Assembly: GCA_938002965.1 (NCBI GenBank)
Contig: CALKZY010000016.1
Coordinates: forward strand, 186,001-250,000
Length of the DNA stretch: 64,000 bases
Reading direction: 5' to 3'
DNA from: an uncultured Acidimicrobiales bacterium
GTDB lineage: Bacteria; Actinomycetota; Acidimicrobiia; Acidimicrobiales; SZUA-35
The notes below the pieces were generated by a model. That model was not told where the DNA came from, made no database searches, and saw only the letters and a list, made by a program, of their open reading frames with translations. This document shows positions 52,317-60,401 of this stretch, in pieces. Made by a program: the position numbers and the translations under genes. Positions within the stretch are counted from its first letter, which is position 1, and the number at the start of each line of letters is the position of its first letter.

Positions 52317-53063
52317 GTGCCTACATCTGAATCCGCCACACGTTGGTTGGCCATCGAGGACGGTTCCTCAACGACGTGGATGTTCGACATCGACTTCATG
52401 CTCTCGGGCTTCGGTTGCATCTACGGTGCTGGGTGCAAATCCATCGACACAGAGATCGATCGCTCCGAAACATTGGGATGTTGCGTTCACGGTGCTCACT
52501 TGCTGGACAAAGCCGACCGCAAGAAGGTGGAATCCAAGGTCCGACTACTCGAAGACCACGAGTGGCAATTTGCTGATCGTGCCGCCAAGAAGGGCGGCCC
52601 CCTACGCAAGACGAAGAAGGGTGATTGGGTCAGCCGCAAAGCTGCCGGCGCTTGCATCTTCTTGAATCGAGACGGTTTCGAAGGTGGGGCCGGTTGCTCG
52701 CTGCATGCTGCAGCGGAGCGACGGGGCGAACGCCCCATGGACTGGAAGCCCGACGTTTGCTGGCAGGTACCGATCAGAACCGAGATCCACACCGATGACT
52801 ACGGCCATGAAACAGTAATGGTTCGACCGTGGCAGCGGCGCGACTGGGGTCCGGGAGGCGACGACTTCAACTGGTGGTGCATCGAAGATGTGTCGACGTA
52901 CAACCACGACAAGTGTCTGTACATCTCGTGTAGGGATGAGTTGACCGAAATGGTCGGAGCCAACATCTACGATCAGCTCTGCGCCGAACTCATTCGCCTA
53001 CACCCGCCAACCGGTGCGCCGGGAACTAGCCCGGTACGGTTCGTCGAGCGCGCTACTGACTAG
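52317..53063 (+). CDS. Cys-rich putative metal-binding protein (YkgJ/DUF3109-like)
   Basis: 248 aa. A Cys/His pattern runs through the middle: GFGCIYGAGC (about 32-41), GCCVHGAHL (about 55), AGACIFLNRDGFEGGAGCSLHAAAERRGERP (about 111-141) and KPDVCWQVP. The CxFLxxxxxxGxGCSxH...GxxPxxxKPxxC order is like the metal-binding cores of YkgJ and DUF3109 proteins, which are thought to bind iron-sulfur or zinc. The C-terminal half has WWCIED and CLYISCRDELTEMVG. No partner enzyme is adjacent. Its TAG stop shares CTAG with the stop of the convergent gene. Confidence 0.6.
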   Translation: MPTSESATRWLAIEDGSSTTWMFDIDFMLSGFGCIYGAGCKSIDTEIDRSETLGCCVHGAHLLDKADRKKVESKVRLLEDHEWQFADRAAKKGGPLRKTKKGDWVSRKAAGACIFLNRDGFEGGAGCSLHAAAERRGERPMDWKPDVCWQVPIRTEIHTDDYGHETVMVRPWQRRDWGPGGDDFNWWCIEDVSTYNHDKCLYISCRDELTEMVGANIYDQLCAELIRLHPPTGAPGTSPVRFVERATD

Positions 53064-53251
53064 TCGTCCTCGTAGTCTTCGTACTCATCTTCGTCGTCGT
53101 CGTAACCATTGACTTGCTCCGCCTCAGCGGTAGTAGGCAAGTCAAACGGATCGTCGCTGAGTCGATCCATCAACGACTCAATGTCGTCTCCGTCGCGGGA
53201 ACGCTTCAGTGCTCTTGCTTCTTCGTACCGGCGATGACGCCCCTTTTTCAT
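53060..53251 (-). CDS. Small acidic-tailed protein, 63 aa
   Basis: From ATG 53251, with AGGAG 6 bases upstream. Begins MKKGRHRRYEEARALKRSRDGDD, has a helical middle IESLMDRLSDDPFDLP and ends with 15 residues almost all Asp/Glu/Tyr. The bipolar charge, basic head and acidic tail, suggests binding to RNA, ribosome or a basic partner, as for other small actinobacterial proteins of this kind; the function is unknown. Overlaps the convergent gene by 4 bases. Confidence 0.65.
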   Translation of the reverse strand: MKKGRHRRYEEARALKRSRDGDDIESLMDRLSDDPFDLPTTAEAEQVNGYDDDEDEYEDYEDD

Positions 53252-53392
53252 GGGACACTCCTGCAAATTTCGACTGTCAATGCGACGGCCCAGGTGAATC
53301 TAAAGCTTTTTAAGTGTAGACGGCGAATCTAGGGCCAAGCGAACCGCCAACTACTTACGCTTCAGCCCTAGTCTAGTAGTTGAGACGGGCCT

Positions 53393-54580
53393 TCACGCGT
53401 CACCATTTCCTAGACTGAGCTCTCGCCCACTGCGTTCCTCCAGCAACAGTCGCCCATCACCGTTGAAGGCAACGGCTGCGGTGCCAGAGACAAGCTTGTC
53501 TATGGGGCCGCCAACCAGCTCCTGACGCCAGCCGAAATTGAGTCGACACTGCGGGTCCTTTTTGAGCAGACCTTCAATGTCCGACCTGGTGGCCAGAATC
53601 GCCGGATCAAGCTTGTTGTCGCGGGCCAACTGCGATACCCAGGCGGTTATGAGACTGACAACGGGCCGCAGCTGACGAGACAGCTGAGCGTTCTTGTTGC
53701 CCGGCTCAACGTCTATCTCCATCGTACGGGCGGCACGAACGGCCGTCAGGATCTCCGTGTCTGCTCCATTCTTGAGGTGGCGTTGCTCGACACCTCGAAG
53801 ACTTCGTAGCTGCTTCGGCGTTGTCGGGGCTCGCTGTGCAATGGCGACAACACCAAGGTCTGACAGGACCTGCCGTACAGGTACATTCGATTCGGCGGCA
53901 CGCCGTTCGCGCCACGCAGCCACAGACGCCCCGACCTGGAACGCCTCACCGGACAGGCTTCGAGCTTCCTTAAGGCGTAGGATGGCATCTTCGGGGACTC
54001 GCCGACCTCTTGGCCGATCGAGCAGAATGCGACACTCTTCTTCGACCCATGAGATGCGGTCCAGCGCTTCCAGCTTTTCTTCGATGGTCGAGATCAACCC
54101 GTGAAGGTGCTCAACATCGGACGCGGCGTATCGCAGCTGATCATCAGTCAGTGGGCGACGAAGCCAGTCGGTGAGCCTGTCCCCTTTCGGAAGATGGACA
54201 CCGAGGAACTGGTTGACCAGAGAGGCCAGCGAGCCGCTGGAGACGCCGACAAACCCAGCGGCAATCTGCGTATCGAGCAGGCGCTTCGGAGCCGTTCCAC
54301 AAACGAGATCCAGAACTTCGAGGTCCTGACTCCCTGCGTGAATAAGGCAGAGTCCGTCGCCGTCGAGAATCTTAGCCAACGGCGCGAGGTCCACTTCAAG
54401 CGGATCGATAAGCCAGATTTCGTCACCGGCTGTCAGCTGAACAAGCGCCACCTGCGGAAAGTATGTCCGCTCGCGGTGAAACTCGGTATCGATGGCATAC
54501 CGATCAGCATCGACGAGTTGCTCGATGACGGTGTCGAACTCGTCTGCCGTCGTTACGAGCTGGTAGTTGGGAGCGTTCAT
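53393..54580 (-). CDS. rnd: Ribonuclease D
   Basis: 395 aa. DEDD exonuclease domain: AIDTEFHRERTYFP (Asp and Glu of Exo I, about 28-41), LIHAGSQDLEVL (Exo II, about 78-89) and RYAASDVEHLHGL (Tyr/Asp of Exo III, about 150-162). An HRDC domain follows at about 205-290 (LKEARSLSGEAFQVGASVAAWRERRAAESNVP). It trims the 3' ends of tRNA and other stable RNA. Preceded on its strand by TATGGT about 9 bases before the ATG, so possibly leaderless too. Confidence 0.92.
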   Translation of the reverse strand: MNAPNYQLVTTADEFDTVIEQLVDADRYAIDTEFHRERTYFPQVALVQLTAGDEIWLIDPLEVDLAPLAKILDGDGLCLIHAGSQDLEVLDLVCGTAPKRLLDTQIAAGFVGVSSGSLASLVNQFLGVHLPKGDRLTDWLRRPLTDDQLRYAASDVEHLHGLISTIEEKLEALDRISWVEEECRILLDRPRGRRVPEDAILRLKEARSLSGEAFQVGASVAAWRERRAAESNVPVRQVLSDLGVVAIAQRAPTTPKQLRSLRGVEQRHLKNGADTEILTAVRAARTMEIDVEPGNKNAQLSRQLRPVVSLITAWVSQLARDNKLDPAILATRSDIEGLLKKDPQCRLNFGWRQELVGGPIDKLVSGTAAVAFNGDGRLLLEERSGRELSLGNGDA

Positions 54581-54730
54581 GTAATCACGACCATACGGCC
54601 ATTGACGAACATAGCATCAGCCTGGCCGGGTTCTCGACTCCATCGGTTGGTTGACTCAAACTCTCAACGACTCATAGCGACCAGCATCGGGCTTGATCGC
54701 TAGTTTTCGTGTGTGTTTGTGAATCGAGAA

Positions 54731-55351
54731 TCAACCTGCCTCTGACGGCACATCGTCAGGCGCCGACTGGCGCGCCAGCAGCTGTTGTAGCTCTTCGACG
54801 GTGTCGGCGTCGTCGATTGACTCAGGTTGCAGGGCGACCGATGTGTAGTCCGTTGCCTTCAAGACTGTGTCGAGCCGACGAGCCCCGGCATCAAAGTGCG
54901 TCTTCAGCTTCGGGCCGACGGCGCTCGGCCAAATGCCTATCGTGCAGTTGGGCCGACCGGAGATGTCAGACGCAACTACCGCTCCTCCTTGGGATCTGAA
55001 ACGCACGGCCAGCGGCTCCAGGCGATCGCCGTCGACCAATGGAAGATCGCAGGGCAGAACGAGGACTGACCCTGTTCGGAACCACAGTAAGGCTGTCAGC
55101 AGGCCTCCGAGCGGCCCCTCGCCCGGCCATCGATCAACAATCGATGGCATCGAAAGTGCTGCAGACAGTCGGCCTGCCTGCTCCTCATTAGCGGCGACGG
55201 CAACAATCGGATCGACACCGATCACTCTCATCGCTCGAACGGCCTTCATGGCCATTGGTTCGCCCGCTACCGGACTGAGTGCTTTGTCCGTTCCGAACCT
55301 AGAAGAGGCTCCACCGCACAAGACGGCACCGGACAATCGGTTCATGGGCAA
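54731..55351 (-). CDS. mobA: MobA-like molybdenum cofactor guanylyltransferase
   Basis: 206 aa (ATG 55345 is a second start). Nucleotidyltransferase fold: GAVLCGGASSRFGTDKAL (GTP loop, about 8-25), VDRWPGEGPLGGLLTAL (about 71-87) and LVLPCDLPLVDGDRL (about 97-111). It attaches GMP to molybdopterin. The C-terminal part is short and has the typical DDADTVEEL end. No molybdoenzyme is in the window. An IspD- or CofC-like role cannot be excluded on sequence reading alone. Only 18 bases behind the DUF3151 gene. Confidence 0.78.
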   Translation of the reverse strand: MPMNRLSGAVLCGGASSRFGTDKALSPVAGEPMAMKAVRAMRVIGVDPIVAVAANEEQAGRLSAALSMPSIVDRWPGEGPLGGLLTALLWFRTGSVLVLPCDLPLVDGDRLEPLAVRFRSQGGAVVASDISGRPNCTIGIWPSAVGPKLKTHFDAGARRLDTVLKATDYTSVALQPESIDDADTVEELQQLLARQSAPDDVPSEAG

Positions 55352-55369
55352 TGTCGCCGAGGCCTACAG

Positions 55370-55798
55370 CTAGGCGCTAGCCGACCAGTCGGGGTCGAGC
55401 TGGCTCAAGAACGTCTGACATCGAAGAGCCTCGTCGTCTTCACCTATCGCTGCCGCAGATTGACGGAGACCGTCAAGGGCACGCAAGAAGCCGTGATTGG
55501 ACGGCTGGGACCAACGCACGAATCCCGAACCACGCCATCCATTTTGACGAAGTTGATCCAGGCCCCGGTGGTAGCCGACCCGGTAGGCGGCGTACCGCTC
55601 GATGTCGTCTCGCCCGATGTCACCAAGCTCGGCCCAGGCCAACAGATAGGCCGGGGCACGACGGATAACGTCGCCCAATGCACTCCGAAGCTCGTCACCT
55701 TCCAGGGCCAAGGCCGCCTGCAACTGCGCATCGAGATCGGCCGGTGCGGGAGGAAGGACGGTTTCTGGAAGGCCCCTCGACATGTTCACGTTGCTCAT
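55370..55798 (-). CDS. DUF3151 family protein
   Basis: 142 aa from ATG 55798, predicted leaderless because TAGGCT lies 7 bases upstream. The family core is clear: AYLLAWAELGDIGRDDIERYAAYRVGYHRGLDQLRQNGWRGSG (about 48-90), then FLRALDGLRQSAAAIGEDDEALRCQTFLSQLDPDW. DUF3151 is an actinobacteria-specific family of unknown function. Probably co-transcribed with the MobA-like gene. Confidence 0.87.
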   Translation of the reverse strand: MSNVNMSRGLPETVLPPAPADLDAQLQAALALEGDELRSALGDVIRRAPAYLLAWAELGDIGRDDIERYAAYRVGYHRGLDQLRQNGWRGSGFVRWSQPSNHGFLRALDGLRQSAAAIGEDDEALRCQTFLSQLDPDWSASA

Positions 55799-55805
55799 GA
55801 CTCTG

Positions 55806-55811
55806 AGCCTA
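55806..55811 (-). promoter_or_regulatory. -10 box TAGGCT for leaderless DUF3151 mRNA
   Basis: On the minus strand TAGGCT, 7 bases, ATG 55798. No ribosome-binding site is present before that ATG. Confidence 0.45.
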
Positions 55812-56004
55812 GACAGGCTTACTGCCAATCGGTTCGGCGGCCTGAGAGAGCTGAGTCGGCGCGGTTTGACATAGCGCACCGGGCCCTCGCTACTCTAAGG
55901 ACCCTCAACAGCGTAGTTGGGGCGAATGTGACGCAGCAGGGACTTGGCGTAGACGCTTTGTCGTGATTTTGTCGCATCGCCGTATCAATCGGACTCATTG
56001 CCTA

Positions 56005-56052
56005 GACAAGGGCTAACGACGTGGTAACGTCAGGCGTTACTTGGGACTTGTC
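56005..56052. promoter_or_regulatory. Nested inverted repeats upstream of the fadD-liv operon (operator candidate)
   Basis: GTAACG (56024-56029), TCAGG, CGTTAC (56035-56040) is a perfect 6-bp inverted repeat. Around it GACAAG (56005-56010) faces CTTGTC (56047-56052). TAACG also occurs at 56014-56018. The block ends 24 bases before the ATG of the acyl-CoA synthetase gene, where a repressor would block the promoter or early transcription. The whole gap from 55880 holds no gene. Confidence 0.5.
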
Positions 56053-56075
56053 CAGGATTCAACAAGGGGAGGATC

Positions 56076-57947
56076 ATGACACTCGTCGAGGAGGCACCGT
56101 CGACCGGTGCCGCTGGAAGCGGCTTTCGCACCGTCGCAGCGCGCGCCAAGGCTTGGGCCGAGACCGATCCGGGACACATTGCGTTCCGCGAGAAGAGCTA
56201 CGGCATCTGGCAGGAATACACCTGGGCAGAAACCTGGGAACTCATCGAACTGGCGGCCCATGGGCTTCTCGAGTTTGGTGTTGAGGTTGGCGATCGTGTT
56301 TCGATTCACTCCGAGGACAGGCCCGAGTGGGTCATCTTGGATCTGGCGACGGTTGCCGTACGAGGGATCGCCGTTGGCTTCTACCCCACCAACCCCATGG
56401 CCGAAGTCGAATACCTTCTGAACGACTCGGGCGCCTGCGTGCACCTGGCCGAGGATCAGGAGCAAGCCGACAAGGTTTTCGAGATGGACCCGGCGCAGGT
56501 TCCGAACGTTCGCCGCCTCATCTACTGCGAACCCCGGGGCTTCGCTGGATTTGATGATCCACGTCTGATCTTCTGGGACGAGTTCCTCGAGGTCGGACGA
56601 AAGCATCGTGAAGCGAATCCCGGTGCCGTTGCCGCCAGGATGGCGACAGCTGAGGCTGACGATGTCATGACGCTGGTCTACACGTCGGGGACGACAGGCC
56701 CTCCCAAGGGCGCCATGTTGACCAATACCAATGCCGACTTCGCCATGGGTCGCATCATTGAAGAGCTGGCCGCCTACCCAGATGGCAAGGCACCAAACAC
56801 CTCCGATCAAATCCTGACCTACCTGCCGTTGTGTCACGTAGCCGAGCGGATCTTCTCCACTTGGACAATGCTCTCCGGCGGGCCCACGTTGAACTTCGCC
56901 GAGTCGATCGAGACTGTGGCCGCCAATCTTCGAGAGGTCCAACCGACGCTGTTCTTCGCCGTTCCGCGAATCTGGGAGCGGCTGCACGCCGGTGTTTTGA
57001 TCCGCGGCAGCGACTCATCACGGTTCAAAAAGTTGGTGCTGGACACCGGAATGAAGGCTGCCACTTACATCGGTCAGGCGAAGGTGGACAATGGCGGAAA
57101 TCACACCGCCATTAGTCGCGTACTCCACGCGGTCTTCTATCCACTGTTGTTCCGGGCGATGCTGGAGCGAATCGGTCTGCGTCATTGCCGGCGGGCCAGT
57201 AGTGGTGCCGCCCCCATCGCCCCCGAGGTCCTTCAGTTCTTTATGGGTCTGGGACTCGACGTGTACGAGCTCTACGGCATGACCGAGAATAGTGCCGTGG
57301 CCACATGCAACTATCCGGGCCGACTCAAGCTTGGAACCGTCGGTGAGCCCTACCCGGGAACAGGCCTACGGATTGACGACGAGACCGGCGAGATCCAGTC
57401 GAACCATGACGGCGTATTCAAGGGCTACTGGAACAAGCCGGACAAGACCGCCGAGACAATGACAGCTGACGGCTGGCTACGAACCGGCGATGTCGGCGAA
57501 TGGGTTGACGGCACCCACGTCAAAATCGTGGATCGCATGAAAGACATCATCATCACCTCTGGCGGCAAGAACATCTCGCCATCGGAGATCGAGAACAGCC
57601 TCAAAGCATCACCGATGATCAAAGAGGCAATGGTTGTCGGGGACGGTCGGAAGTACTTGACTGCCCTCATCGGTATCGAACTCGACACGGTCGGTAACTG
57701 GGCGCTACGAAGGAACATTCCTTATACGACCTACCGGGACCTCACTGAGAAAGCCGAGATCCAGCAGATGGTTCAGAAAATTGTTGATGAGACCAACGAG
57801 AAGTTCGCTCGCGTCGAACAGATCAAGAAGTTCAAGATGCTCCCAAAGGAGTTAGATCATGAGGACGGTGAATTGACCGCAACCCAGAAACTCAAGCGAT
57901 CAGCCATGAGTGCTACCTTCGACGAGCTCATTGAGGAAATGTACTAG
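56076..57947 (+). CDS. Long-chain acyl-CoA synthetase (FadD15-like)
   Basis: 623 aa, the long-chain type. GGGGAGG precedes the ATG by 4-6 bases. ANL motifs: TLVYTSGTTGPPKGAMLTN (about 205-223), VYELYGMTENSAVATCN (A5, about 400), GWLRTGDVGEWVDGTHVKIVDRMKDIIITSGGKNISPSEIEN (A7-A8, about 465-507) and the catalytic Lys near ELTATQKLKRSAM (about 608). It activates fatty or similar acids with ATP and CoA. Its TAG stop shares one base with the GTG of the livH gene, so it is translationally tied to the importer, suggesting that the imported compound is its substrate or is turned into one. Confidence 0.88.
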   Translation: MTLVEEAPSTGAAGSGFRTVAARAKAWAETDPGHIAFREKSYGIWQEYTWAETWELIELAAHGLLEFGVEVGDRVSIHSEDRPEWVILDLATVAVRGIAVGFYPTNPMAEVEYLLNDSGACVHLAEDQEQADKVFEMDPAQVPNVRRLIYCEPRGFAGFDDPRLIFWDEFLEVGRKHREANPGAVAARMATAEADDVMTLVYTSGTTGPPKGAMLTNTNADFAMGRIIEELAAYPDGKAPNTSDQILTYLPLCHVAERIFSTWTMLSGGPTLNFAESIETVAANLREVQPTLFFAVPRIWERLHAGVLIRGSDSSRFKKLVLDTGMKAATYIGQAKVDNGGNHTAISRVLHAVFYPLLFRAMLERIGLRHCRRASSGAAPIAPEVLQFFMGLGLDVYELYGMTENSAVATCNYPGRLKLGTVGEPYPGTGLRIDDETGEIQSNHDGVFKGYWNKPDKTAETMTADGWLRTGDVGEWVDGTHVKIVDRMKDIIITSGGKNISPSEIENSLKASPMIKEAMVVGDGRKYLTALIGIELDTVGNWALRRNIPYTTYRDLTEKAEIQQMVQKIVDETNEKFARVEQIKKFKMLPKELDHEDGELTATQKLKRSAMSATFDELIEEMY

Positions 57948-59023
57948 TGGCAGATTCTTCGTCTTCTTCTCCGTTGGCAAAAATCGCCAAAAGCCCCGGC
58001 TTGATGGTTCTTGCCGTGATCCTGGCCGCTGCAGCAGTGTTTCTCGTGCTGCAGGCAATCGGCGATCCGTTCACGTTCCTGCAGGCTCTGATGAAGTCGT
58101 TCGGGCTTGGTGCGGTCTACGCCCTCATCGCTCTCGGATTTGTACTGATCTTCAAAGCAACTCAAGTGGTCAACTTCGCTCAAGGCGCGTTGGCCATGAT
58201 CGGTGCGCTGTTCGTGTCGTTTCTTGTCGCCGACGGGAACATTCCATTCACGACTCTGCCAAACCCACTAGTTGACCTCCAGCCCGCTTGGCTTGGCTGG
58301 TTCCTTAGTGTTCTGGTGGCGTTAGCCTTCGCAGCGGCCGTTGGCTTGGTTATCGAACGCTTGACGATCCGACCGATGGTCGGTGAACCGCTGTTCTCGG
58401 TTGCCGTCCTTACCTTGGGCCTCGAGATCTTTCTGCGAGTCTTCGTGAACGACACCGTCAAGATTCAGTTCCGATCGCTCAACGTCCCTTGGGGCGTTGA
58501 CGGATTCAACATCGGCGAGGCCTTTGTCGCCTGGAGCTACATCGCAGCCATGATTACGGCGGCTGTTGCCTTCGTGACGGTGTTCTTCTTCTACCGATCT
58601 CGTATGGGTATCGCCATGAGGGCCGTGGCCTACGACCAAGAGGCGGCGATGGCCCAGGGGATTAACGTTGGCCGGGTGTTCGCTATTGCTTGGGCGGCTG
58701 GCGCAGTGCTAGCGGCCCTCGGTGGCATCTTTGCAACTCAACCACCAATCGCTCAAACAGGAGCGGTGCAAGTTGAGACACAGTTGATCGCGTTCCGATC
58801 ATTGCCAGCGGTAATTCTTGGCGGCTTGGACTCCGTCCAGGGTGCTTTGATCGGCGGCCTTATTATCGGGTTTGCCGAGATCATGGCTGGCCAGTACGCG
58901 TCTGGGCAGATCGGCATCCTTGGCGCCGGCTATCCACTTATCGTGCCATACGTCGTGATGATTATCGGCTTGCTGATTCGGCCTTACGGCGTGTTCGGCA
59001 CACCTGAGATTCGACGGGTATAG
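57947..59023 (+). CDS. livH: LivH-type ABC transporter permease (second importer)
   Basis: 358 aa from GTG 57947. After an N-terminal helix (about 16-35) the LivH core begins LMKSFGLGAVYALIALGFVLIFKATQVVNFAQGALAMIGA (about 47-86). Coupling helix region RAVAYDQEAAMAQGINVGRVFAIAWAAGAVLAALGG (about 225-260). Seven or eight helices. Tight coupling to the acyl-CoA synthetase upstream and to livM after 10 bases. Confidence 0.9.
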   Translation: MADSSSSSPLAKIAKSPGLMVLAVILAAAAVFLVLQAIGDPFTFLQALMKSFGLGAVYALIALGFVLIFKATQVVNFAQGALAMIGALFVSFLVADGNIPFTTLPNPLVDLQPAWLGWFLSVLVALAFAAAVGLVIERLTIRPMVGEPLFSVAVLTLGLEIFLRVFVNDTVKIQFRSLNVPWGVDGFNIGEAFVAWSYIAAMITAAVAFVTVFFFYRSRMGIAMRAVAYDQEAAMAQGINVGRVFAIAWAAGAVLAALGGIFATQPPIAQTGAVQVETQLIAFRSLPAVILGGLDSVQGALIGGLIIGFAEIMAGQYASGQIGILGAGYPLIVPYVVMIIGLLIRPYGVFGTPEIRRV

Positions 59024-59033
59024 GGGGGCGCAC

Positions 59034-60293
59034 ATGTTTCGTAGACCTAACCTGTACACCTCGTACGAGGCCGAGAATCAGATCTTCCCAACCTGGACTC
59101 AGCGGGGTCTCGCCGCCATTGCCGTCATCATCTTGTTCCTGATGCCGTTCGATCTGCCGGTGATCAGCCAGATACCGGTGGTGAGGTTCCTGGGTGACAG
59201 CAATTGGCTTCGCCCCGTGGCAACGACATTCATTATTCTTGTTGGTGCGCTTGGCTTTAACTTGCTCGCAGGCGTTGCCGGCCAAGTTTCGTTGGGCCAT
59301 GCGTTCTTCATGGGCGTTGGGGCATACTCGGCTGCCTTCCTCGGCGGCGAAGGCACCGAATCCGTCTACGGACTCGGTCTCCCAATCTGGATCTGGTTGC
59401 CCGGCGCAGGCATTGGCGCAGCCTTGATTGGAACACTCATCGCCCCGGTTGCCGTCAAACTTCGAGGACTCTACCTAGCTATTGTGACCCTCGGCCTTGT
59501 CTTCATCGGAATCCACATGGGCAACACCAACTGGGGCAAGAAGTTCGCCGGTGATCCTGGCCTCGGTCGTAGTTTCCCGACCTTTGACATCAGATTCTGG
59601 AAAGAAGAGGAGCCCCTGTTATTGATGGACGACGACAGCCGGTGGCTTTGGGTCGACGTCAGCGATGCCCAGAAGACGTATTTCTTTACGCTGATCATTG
59701 CCATGATCGCTCTGCTGTTGGCCAAGAACTTGGCCCGTTCCCGAACAGGGCGCGCGCTACAGGCCATCCGCGATCGAGATATCGCTGCAGAGGTTATGGG
59801 TGTTCCCGAGTTCAAGTACAAGGTGATTGCCTTTGCTGTCTCCTCCTTCTTTGCTGGCATCTCGGGGGCTATGTTCGCATCTCTAGCTGGCAAGCTTCCG
59901 GCGATTGAGTGGGACCTCTTCCTGTCGGTGGAGTTCGTCGCCATCATCTTGATCGGCGGTGCAGGCACAGTAGCTGGCACCGTTATGGGAACCGTGTTTG
60001 TCATCCTGCTGCCACTGATGATTGAGGAGATGACCGTTTGGCTGGCTGACCAGATCGAAGCCGGAGGAATCTTCTCCCCGGTCGCAAACTTCTTGCTCAC
60101 TGAAGGTCCGGATGACTTCGGCCCGATTTCGATAGCGACACAGACGCCCGGATGGCCACTCAACGTGTTCGATTGGAATATTGCGCTCTACGGTCTGCTC
60201 ATTGTTGTGTTCCTTATCTTCGAGCCACTTGGCCTGTACGGCATATGGATCTCGATTCGGAACTATTGGAAGGGCTGGCCGTTCAGCTACTGA
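59034..60293 (+). CDS. livM: LivM-type ABC transporter permease (second importer)
   Basis: 419 aa. LivM core: LGFNLLAGVAGQVSLGHAFFMGVGAYSAAFL (about 72-102), AVKLRGLYLAIVTLGLVFIGIHM and the RDIAAEVMGVPEFKYKVIAFAVSSFFAGISGAMFA coupling region. A soluble loop of about 40 residues (KKFAGDPGLGRSFPTFDIRFWKEEEP) is inserted after the third or fourth helix. It lacks the 270-residue N-terminal extension of the LivM of the first importer, so the two systems are not recent duplicates. Confidence 0.9.
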   Translation: MFRRPNLYTSYEAENQIFPTWTQRGLAAIAVIILFLMPFDLPVISQIPVVRFLGDSNWLRPVATTFIILVGALGFNLLAGVAGQVSLGHAFFMGVGAYSAAFLGGEGTESVYGLGLPIWIWLPGAGIGAALIGTLIAPVAVKLRGLYLAIVTLGLVFIGIHMGNTNWGKKFAGDPGLGRSFPTFDIRFWKEEEPLLLMDDDSRWLWVDVSDAQKTYFFTLIIAMIALLLAKNLARSRTGRALQAIRDRDIAAEVMGVPEFKYKVIAFAVSSFFAGISGAMFASLAGKLPAIEWDLFLSVEFVAIILIGGAGTVAGTVMGTVFVILLPLMIEEMTVWLADQIEAGGIFSPVANFLLTEGPDDFGPISIATQTPGWPLNVFDWNIALYGLLIVVFLIFEPLGLYGIWISIRNYWKGWPFSY

Positions 60294-60401
60294 TTTCAAT
60301 CGCCTAGTTTTCGTCAGTACCGGGCTCGCGTCGGGTCCCGTCTCTGGCATCGTGCACTCCCGACGCCGAACGTACAACCAGTCAAACCTAAGGAGAGAGT
60401 G

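Noticed and set aside
56037..56987. Open frame of about 316 codons on the minus strand
   Set aside because: Antisense to the acyl-CoA synthetase gene, which shows all ANL motifs in the plus-strand frame.
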